Shown: in pieces, positions 58,351-64,000 of the stretch | Layout of the letters: each line of letters starts with the position of its first letter | Position numbering within the stretch: the stretch's first letter is position 1 | Assembly: GCA_032717465.1 (NCBI GenBank) | Contig: CM064655.1 | Location: 20,774,051-20,838,050 of the forward strand | DNA length: 64,000 bases | Origin: Coenobita brevimanus | Lineage: Eukaryota; Arthropoda; Malacostraca; Decapoda; Coenobitidae | Direction of reading: 5' to 3' | The notes under the pieces: generated by a model | What the model saw: the letters and a program-made list of their open reading frames with translations, nothing else | Databases searched by the model: none | What the model was told of the DNA's origin: nothing | Program-made: the position numbers and the translations under genes

Positions 58351-59291
58351 GAGAGGCACACACAAGCATATACCCAATACATAAATCTCAGATACCTAAA
58401 GCTGATGCCCAAGCTGACAGTACGGACAATGCCCCTTGCTCCCCCCCCCTCTCTCAGCTGAACTACTGTACTTATATATCCTATTCTGGTAACAGCCAAT
58501 CCCTTACCAACTTCTATGCGTAAGGACTCGGGGCTAGGTTACAGCTGTCCAGTACATTAATGGACAGATGACCAGCATACTTACCTTGGTGGCACAAAAA
58601 AAAAAAAAAAAAAAAACTTCAGACATCATCTCTCTCACACCGACAGGCTCGTATTCTCGTCGGTTAACCCCTTAACCGCGGGGTTGTTGGGAATATGCCG
58701 TGCGTGTCCAGCGGGGATATTCGCGCTACGACTGACTTTTTACAAATATTTGCCAAAAATCAGTTATTAGTCCTAGAATAATATAATTAAATAAGCTTAT
58801 GGCACATACCTTCAGCTTTCTCCTGGGATGTTTGTTGAGCCTTCATCGTCTACCGTAGGACTTGTGGAGACTTCTGAAGTTGGGTAACGAAGTCTCCACT
58901 TTACACTTCTCGATACCCCATAATATGGTTACCGCTGCCTGATATTATAACTACAAACATTATTCTATGAATTTCAAGTATTTTGGAATCCATATTCCCC
59001 CCCCAAAAAAAAAAAAACTGTGAAAGCAATGTAAATTACGAGCTCATACCAGCTTTCCTCCCGTGCTGGTTCCTCTAAGGTATTCTGAGGCGGAGCTGTC
59101 ATTTATTATTTATAAACACACACTTTATATTCCTAGTACTTTATTACACTTATTTATATATACAATATTTATCTATAAAGTCTTTCAGTACTAGTAGTTT
59201 ATTTTCACTCCAGACATTCACTTTCTCGTTCTGTAAACTGGCGTAGAGAGCGAAGCTGTCACTATCACTTTCATTAATCCCAGTATTTATA
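58351..59291. other. No gene; unique AT-rich DNA
   Basis: Poly-A at about 58598-58616. CGTATTCTCGTCGGTTAA near 58650 is an isolated end of the TTCTCGTCGG MITE family. AT-rich DNA follows, ending in AGCGAAGCTGTCACTATCACTTTCATTAATCC...TATTTATA, whose relative lies beyond the next element. Confidence 0.5.
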
Positions 59292-59976
59292 GGGGAGGGC
59301 GGTGATGGTTCGGACAGTTGGATGGTTCGGACAGTGCATTCCCTGAGAAACGTATTGGACCTAGAGTCGTGTGAATGTGTGAAAGTGGAAGAGTTTGTTT
59401 ACTTCGACCACACGGAACCTCCAAGCTAGAAACCCCTCACTTTTTGATGCAGGTCAGATTTTATGTTTTTTTTGCATCTCATATGTAATAATTTGAGTGT
59501 ATATCGTAAGCTCTACCTTTATGAGTATGCTACGCATCGAACTGTGCATTATCAGGGTGAATCTGTGTTGCATGTAGAACATATTGCTATGAAAAATGAA
59601 AGTTAAACTCTCTCGTGTGAAACTTGAGAGTACCCGTCAATTAATTATATAGACTCGGGATGATTCGGACGGTTGAGGAGGAGGATGGTTCGGACAGTCC
59701 AAACTATCCCTCCACTACTACCAAGTCATGACCTTATCGAATGAAAACGCTACTTTTGATCATTTATGTTTGAACACAGTGAAACACCATTCTTAATAGA
59801 TATCCGGGAATATATATTAATAGTTTTGTTTATTTAACCTTTTCCTTAAAGTGTTAAAAGAAGGAAGGGGTAATACAACTTCTATTTCAGTTTTGCAGGC
59901 TACAATATGCATTAAAAATCTTAAGTTAGTCCATCTGAAATAAGGCCCAGAAAGTGAAAAGTGAAGCCAATATTCC

Positions 59977-60063
<87 letters not shown>

Positions 60064-60541
60064 CTAATTATGCATGATTTTGTAGCAGAAAGTAAGAGGA
60101 TAAGTCATTTATTAATAAATCTGGTGAAGGTTATTTCAGTTATAAAATATATATATTTTTTAACATATCAAGTACTTCATTTGGATTCTGAAGTTTAATA
60201 TTGTACTTTAGGAAAATGAAATATCTTTGAATTGATAAAGGTTTGTTTTTATCCAATATAACTCACATAATTTAAGAATATGCTGAGTAATGCGTATGGC
60301 CGAACCATCCCACCCTAATGTCCGAACCATCACCACTGGTAGGGATGGTACGGACGATTTAGTCACTTGCGTTTCGTTAACTATAGCATAAAGCTGAAAA
60401 GAGCTAAGAAGTTCATATTATCAACCTAAAAAGCCAAATGATGTGGCAACATTTTAACAAAACCAGATTACACTCCTGCTACAACCTGAATTTTTATCAA
60501 TATTTTTAAAAATATGTCCGAACCATAACCGCCCTCCCTTA
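59290..60541. mobile_element. 1.25-kb non-autonomous DNA element with TA duplication
   Basis: 59292-60539. Left end GGGGAGGGCGGTGATGGTTC, continuing GGACA; right end, on the other strand, AGGGAGGGCGGTTATGGTTC, continuing GGACATA. TA flanks both ends. Inside are further copies of GATGGTTCGGACAGT-like strings: direct near 59320, 59660, 59687, 60343 and inverted near 60298, 60318. Such subterminal repeats are typical transposase-binding sites. No transposase frame was found. TA duplication suggests the Tc1/mariner/pogo group, as inference. Confidence 0.75.
59980..60062. repeat. (GA)n microsatellite
   Basis: Uninterrupted AG run of about 83 bp inside the 1.25-kb element. Confidence 0.97.
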
Positions 60542-61699
60542 CATGCTAGAGCGAAACTTTCACTTTCATTACCGGGTACTCCTAGTATTTATACTCGTAT
60601 TCTTATATTAATACTTATTTACATTTCTGTTCACATTCTCTATTTTATTTACATTATTTACATTTTTATTTTATTTACACTATGTAATGCACTGTCACTT
60701 GCAGTAACTTATAAAACTATTTTCCACTATTCAGTTATATTTACATTCATTGCTTTCACTTGCTGTTTACACATTATTTACACATTATTTTCATTTCCAC
60801 TTGCACTGTTTTAGAGTCACTAGAAAGATCGTAGTCACTGTCCATCATTATCATTGATAAATTAGTCCTTTCACATTCCACAGCAGAGTCACTTAGCCTT
60901 TTACCCCTTCCCACACGAGGTTTAGTAGGGGTAGAAGTCACAGGGCCCTTTGCATGGGGCTAAAAAGCGGCGGAATTGGACAGGCGCGAATCCGACGTGA
61001 TTTCACCTTGAAAGACGAAAGCAAACTGAATGCTGTGGCCTAAGGGCAGTGAGGGGTTGCCAATGTCAGCATGGTGACAGTTGCTAATATATACGCTATG
61101 AAATGATTGGCAGAAAATCTAGACAATACATAATAAATTAGGTAGTTCCAGGTGAATGTAAATATCGCTTAGGCTTCTCCCTTCCTTTCTTATATATATA
61201 TTTCTATCATGAGAACAGCTCATACGGCATATTTCAAGGGGAAATAAACAGGGAAAATTAGCGAACGAGTGCACGTGAGGTGTTGCCAGGTGATAATTAG
61301 CCCATTTCAGATGTATGGCAGTATCAATGACCTTTTCTTTTTCTTTTATATATTATTTTGTATAAGAATAGGACAAAGGGCACATTTCAATGGATAAAAT
61401 GAATGGAAAAATCCGTCCAGGATTTGTGTAGTGCAGCACAGCTGGTCAGGCGGGAGGAGAGGGTAATGGAGGTGAGGTAAGGAGGGGAGTCAAGGACAGG
61501 AGAAAAATGGGTAAATTGTCAACAGTGGATGGGAGTACAGGTGACATTAGCAGAACTGAGTATAGCTGAACACTGGTACTAATGATAGATGATACAAGCC
61601 ACCTCTTGAAAGCCAAGGCGAATTCAAAATAACAATCACAAAAGTGATGCCCCGCGGTATGATCCCTTGCTCCCGAGTGTCATGAAAGTGACACCCCAT
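60542..61699. other. No gene; TTTACAT-rich and unique DNA
   Basis: 60546-60590 repeats the flank seen left of the previous element. 60610-60800 is rich in TTATTTACA. A short minus-strand frame near 60815-60965 contains Ser/Asp-rich DSDYDLSSDSK after a basic PRVGRGKR stretch; it is too short to call. Unique DNA follows. Confidence 0.45.
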
Positions 61700-61893
61700 G
61701 GTTATGGGGAAGTACCCTAACACCTCTTCCTTAATTATTTATTTTTGGATATGGCTGGTTAATATCCCTTTTTACGTTGCTTATGCAAAGCATGGTGATA
61801 TTGGATTTATGTAATACAGAAGAGGACAGTAAGATGTAATAAAAAAATAAATCTCTTAGAAAATGGTGTTAGGAAACTCACACAACCGAGAAA
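61700..61893. mobile_element. MITE copy (TTCTCGTCGG-TIR family), worn ends
   Basis: CCCTAACACCTCTTCCTTAA at the left and TCTCTTAGAAAATGGTGTTA, then AGGAAACTC, ACAACCGAGAA at the right are inverted relatives. The interior (TTTTTGGATATGGCTGGTTAATATCCC, TTATGCAAAGCATGGTGATATT) matches the copy at 46858-47073 closely. Non-coding. Confidence 0.75.
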
Positions 61894-62404
61894 AAGGGAC
61901 CTTCTAATCACAATACCACCATTAGGGGGGAAAGCAATTAACGACCAGAGGAAGAGAAAGAAGAAAAGAACTGGGCCTTGAACAACGGACAATCAAAGCT
62001 ATGCTCATATAAAAGACTCCGCCATGCTTTATATTTTAAAAACAAAGGACGAAGAACTTTAAATTCCAATTCTTTTTTTTTTTTTACTCGACTTCAACAC
62101 TTTTAATACTGTTTTTCTTGTGTCTCTTAAACTATTCGACTGTGGTTAATTCAGACGCCCCCTGCTGAAGTGATGCAAGTGACACAAACAAAAAGTCGAG
62201 AAAACAGGATTTGAAAGTTGGTGGGCTGGCTCACTCCCGCCTGCCCTTGCCTCACTTCACCTCTAGAGCAGAGGTGAAGCAAGGAGCAAATCGGTGGCGC
62301 TAACCTCATTTTGAACTCTCATACACTATATTCTCGGGTTATTATTAATCTACTGATAATATATGACCCCTTGAAGCACATGGCGCTTTTGTGCCTTATA
62401 TTTT

Positions 62405-62694
62405 AGGTACCTCCATACGATCTCACTCAACATACAAAGATTTGTCGGAGTTGCATGGATAAAAAATGGCATCCTTTACCTTTTAATAATCCTGTTGTTT
62501 TAAACTGTCTGAATAAGTGGCTGATGAAGACTGAAGGCCTACCCAAGCCATTGCAAGACAATGACCCTGATGATAATATTATTGAATGTAATTGTGTTTT
62601 GTTTTATTACAGTACTACTTCGTCGCTTAATATGTTCTTGTTGTCAATACTTAATAATTTCCTCTTCATAATAGTGAATATTTTTTTCTTGTAA
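62405..62694 (+). CDS. Exon-like fragment inside the 1.3-kb element, unknown
   Basis: A frame opens right after TATTTTAG (a possible splice acceptor at 62397-62404) and reads through KICRSCMDKKWHPLPF and a polar region (PLQDNDPDDN) to a stop at 62692-62694. The start of the sequence resembles part of a zinc-binding C-x2-C protein, but I do not recognise the family. The last third is AT-rich and hydrophobic and may be intron or untranslated read-through. No start codon is required if it is an internal exon. It sits inside terminal inverted repeats, so it may be a relic of a transposon protein or a captured host exon. Low confidence that it is expressed. Confidence 0.25.
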
Positions 62695-63085
62695 ATTAAA
62701 AAGAAATAGGTAATGTAAAACTCGTAAGGATTTTTCAAAATAATATATTTCTTTAATGTAGCCACGTACACACAACTTGCTTTTTACTAGAAAAAAAAAT
62801 AATGACTTTTCTTTCATAATATTATTCTTATTGTTTTTTCTTAACACTAAGGCTTTCTCTTGGGTACTTCACTTAATCACAGCCATAGAACCCCCTTTGG
62901 CACAAGGGGCACTGAATAATATTTTCTTGTAAAAGAAAAAAAAGTAGGTAATGTAACACTCGTAAGGACTTCTCAAAATAATATTTTTCTTTTATGTAGA
63001 CAAGTACACACAACTTGATTGTTACTAAAAAAAATAATGACTTTCCTTTCATAATACTACTACTTTTTTTTCTTAACACTAGCTT
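62670..63085. repeat. Duplicated block of about 165 bp (two direct copies)
   Basis: 62683-62855 and 62922-63083 share TTTTCTTGTAAA, AGGTAATGTAA, ACTCGTAAGGA, TCAAAATAATAT, ACACACAACTTG, AAAATAATGACTTT and TTTTTTCTTAACACTA in the same order, with small differences. Confidence 0.85.
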
Positions 63086-63472
63086 AACACAACGAACCGT
63101 ACAGGTCGAAAACCACACACAAAAAAGAAAGAAGAAGAAGAAAAAAAAAGGTAAATCAGTTGATACAAGGCGGGAGCTATGACTGACGGCCCTGCTGCAC
63201 TCCCATTGGCTGGCGGGCACCATGATGTTAGTGTGCTGATTGGTTGGGCACCTCTCCCGGGCTCTTGCCTTACTACAGATCGGAAAGTAAAGTCGTGCAG
63301 CATTTCCTCCTAAAATTCGTGGTTTTGTGTAGGATTATGGACCTTATGACCACACCACTTCCCTGAATCACCTTGGGAAACTTACCTCACATAAAGCTAT
63401 TATCGTACTACTCGATGCAAGTGAAAACTAAATTTCGACCGAGGTGTCACTTGCATCACTTCGGCAGGGGGC

Positions 63473-64000
63473 ACCTCAATTTCTCTGAGCTGAATGAAAA
63501 AACTGCTGGTCATTAGTCAGAAGAGAATACGAAAGTTCATAGTTCGCTTGCAAAGGATGTTAGTAGTATAGTTCATTCAGTTTAACTTGGCCCAAATTTT
63601 CATCCCTTTGCAACTTATTTCACGTAGTTTAGTGGTAGGAAAGGAGAGTACTGTGGTTCGACATACTTTCTGTAGTACTTTTGCGTAACTAGCATCATAT
63701 TCTAGTGTTAATCTACTGTTAGGACTCAGCATTCAAGATGAAGGGATAGCAAATTTAGGTCAATGTAAAGTGAACTGAATATAGCCCCAGGTTCATCTGA
63801 AACGTGAACCTAGTGGTCTGCAGGCTGAAGCTGTCGTCTTGCAGTCCTCCATCCTCCTTTTGAGGGGATAGGGAGAGAACTGGGGGACGTTTGTATAACC
63901 GGGCAGTGGAGCCACCCAGTTATATCGGTGCCACCACATGAAAGCGACTCTCTTCTGCACGAGAGGATTAGAGGATAATTATAAATCAGGTTTGAGGCGG
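63473..64000. other. No gene; unique DNA to the window end
   Basis: GAGCTGAATGAAAAAACTGC near 63486 is a diverged scattered-repeat copy. No exon or RNA gene recognised in the rest. Confidence 0.5.

Larger units (their letters stand above)
62157..63472. mobile_element. 1.3-kb element with 29-bp terminal inverted repeats
   Basis: Left 62157-62185 begins GCCCCCTGCTGAAGTGATGC and ends AAGTGACAC. Right 63444-63472 is the inverse with one mismatch (CTGCC for CTGCT). The inner part contains a short exon-like frame, a duplicated 165-bp block and, near 63190-63240, a GC-rich stretch with two ATTGG (CCAAT) boxes. No target duplication was clear, so the superfamily is open. Confidence 0.65.

Noticed and set aside
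60815..60965. Ser/Asp-rich minus-strand frame with a basic stretch
   Set aside because: Only about 60 codons, bounded by stops on both sides, no recognised family.

Overview
The window looks like non-genic DNA from an arthropod, most likely a decapod crustacean. The reasons are very long, almost pure dinucleotide microsatellites (one uninterrupted TG tract of about 1.16 kb, and GT/CA tracts of about 370, 520 and 640 bp), dense GA/CT tracts, decayed LINEs of APE/RTE and Jockey type, and Ty3/Gypsy-type LTR elements. The taxon is an inference. I found no intact host protein gene, no rRNA or tRNA gene, no CRISPR array and no bacterial-type gene. Almost every recognisable coding sequence belongs to a mobile element, and all of these are broken.

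Layout. 1-2.3 kb: simple sequence and a MITE fragment. 2.3-3.5 kb: a candidate DNA transposon bounded by inverted repeats, carrying a frameshifted member of a conserved arthropod protein family of unknown function. 3.5-5.2 kb: a 5'-truncated LINE reverse transcriptase with a (TGAT)n tail. 5.2-12.6 kb: unique and simple DNA with a scattered short repeat. 12.59-12.87 kb: a hAT-type MITE with an exact 8-bp target-site duplication. 13.3-13.7 kb: a (GT)n tract. 15.4-21.96 kb: LTR retrotransposon A (plus strand), complete with LTRs, target-site duplication, primer-binding site and polypurine tract, but frameshifted. 22-37 kb: giant microsatellites, purine-rich cryptic repeats, minisatellites and palindromic MITEs. 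37.3-38.5 kb: a 5'-truncated Jockey-like LINE. 39.45-42.61 kb: a near full-length LINE on the minus strand. 42.8-43.0 kb: a possible tRNA-derived SINE. 43-50.8 kb: simple repeats, a small satellite array interrupted by a MITE, and a 341-bp palindrome. 50.97-57.38 kb: LTR retrotransposon B (minus strand), inserted in an (AT)n tract. 57.4-64 kb: simple repeats and two non-autonomous DNA elements.

The most notable observation is that LTR elements A and B, though divergent, both have the order Gag - protease - integrase - reverse transcriptase - RNase H. Their reverse transcriptase and their integrase (with a GPY module) are of Ty3/Gypsy type, yet integrase lies before reverse transcriptase as in Ty1/Copia. 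This matches the Gmr1-type arrangement described for a group of deuterostome Ty3/Gypsy elements. A and B also share the start of the LTR (TGTTAC), the polypurine tract (GGGGAGG) and the first 8 nt of the primer-binding site (TGGCGACC). Element A has LTRs that differ by one base yet at least six frameshifts, mostly in or next to short homopolymer runs, which points either to sequencing errors or to recent trans-mobilisation of a defective copy.
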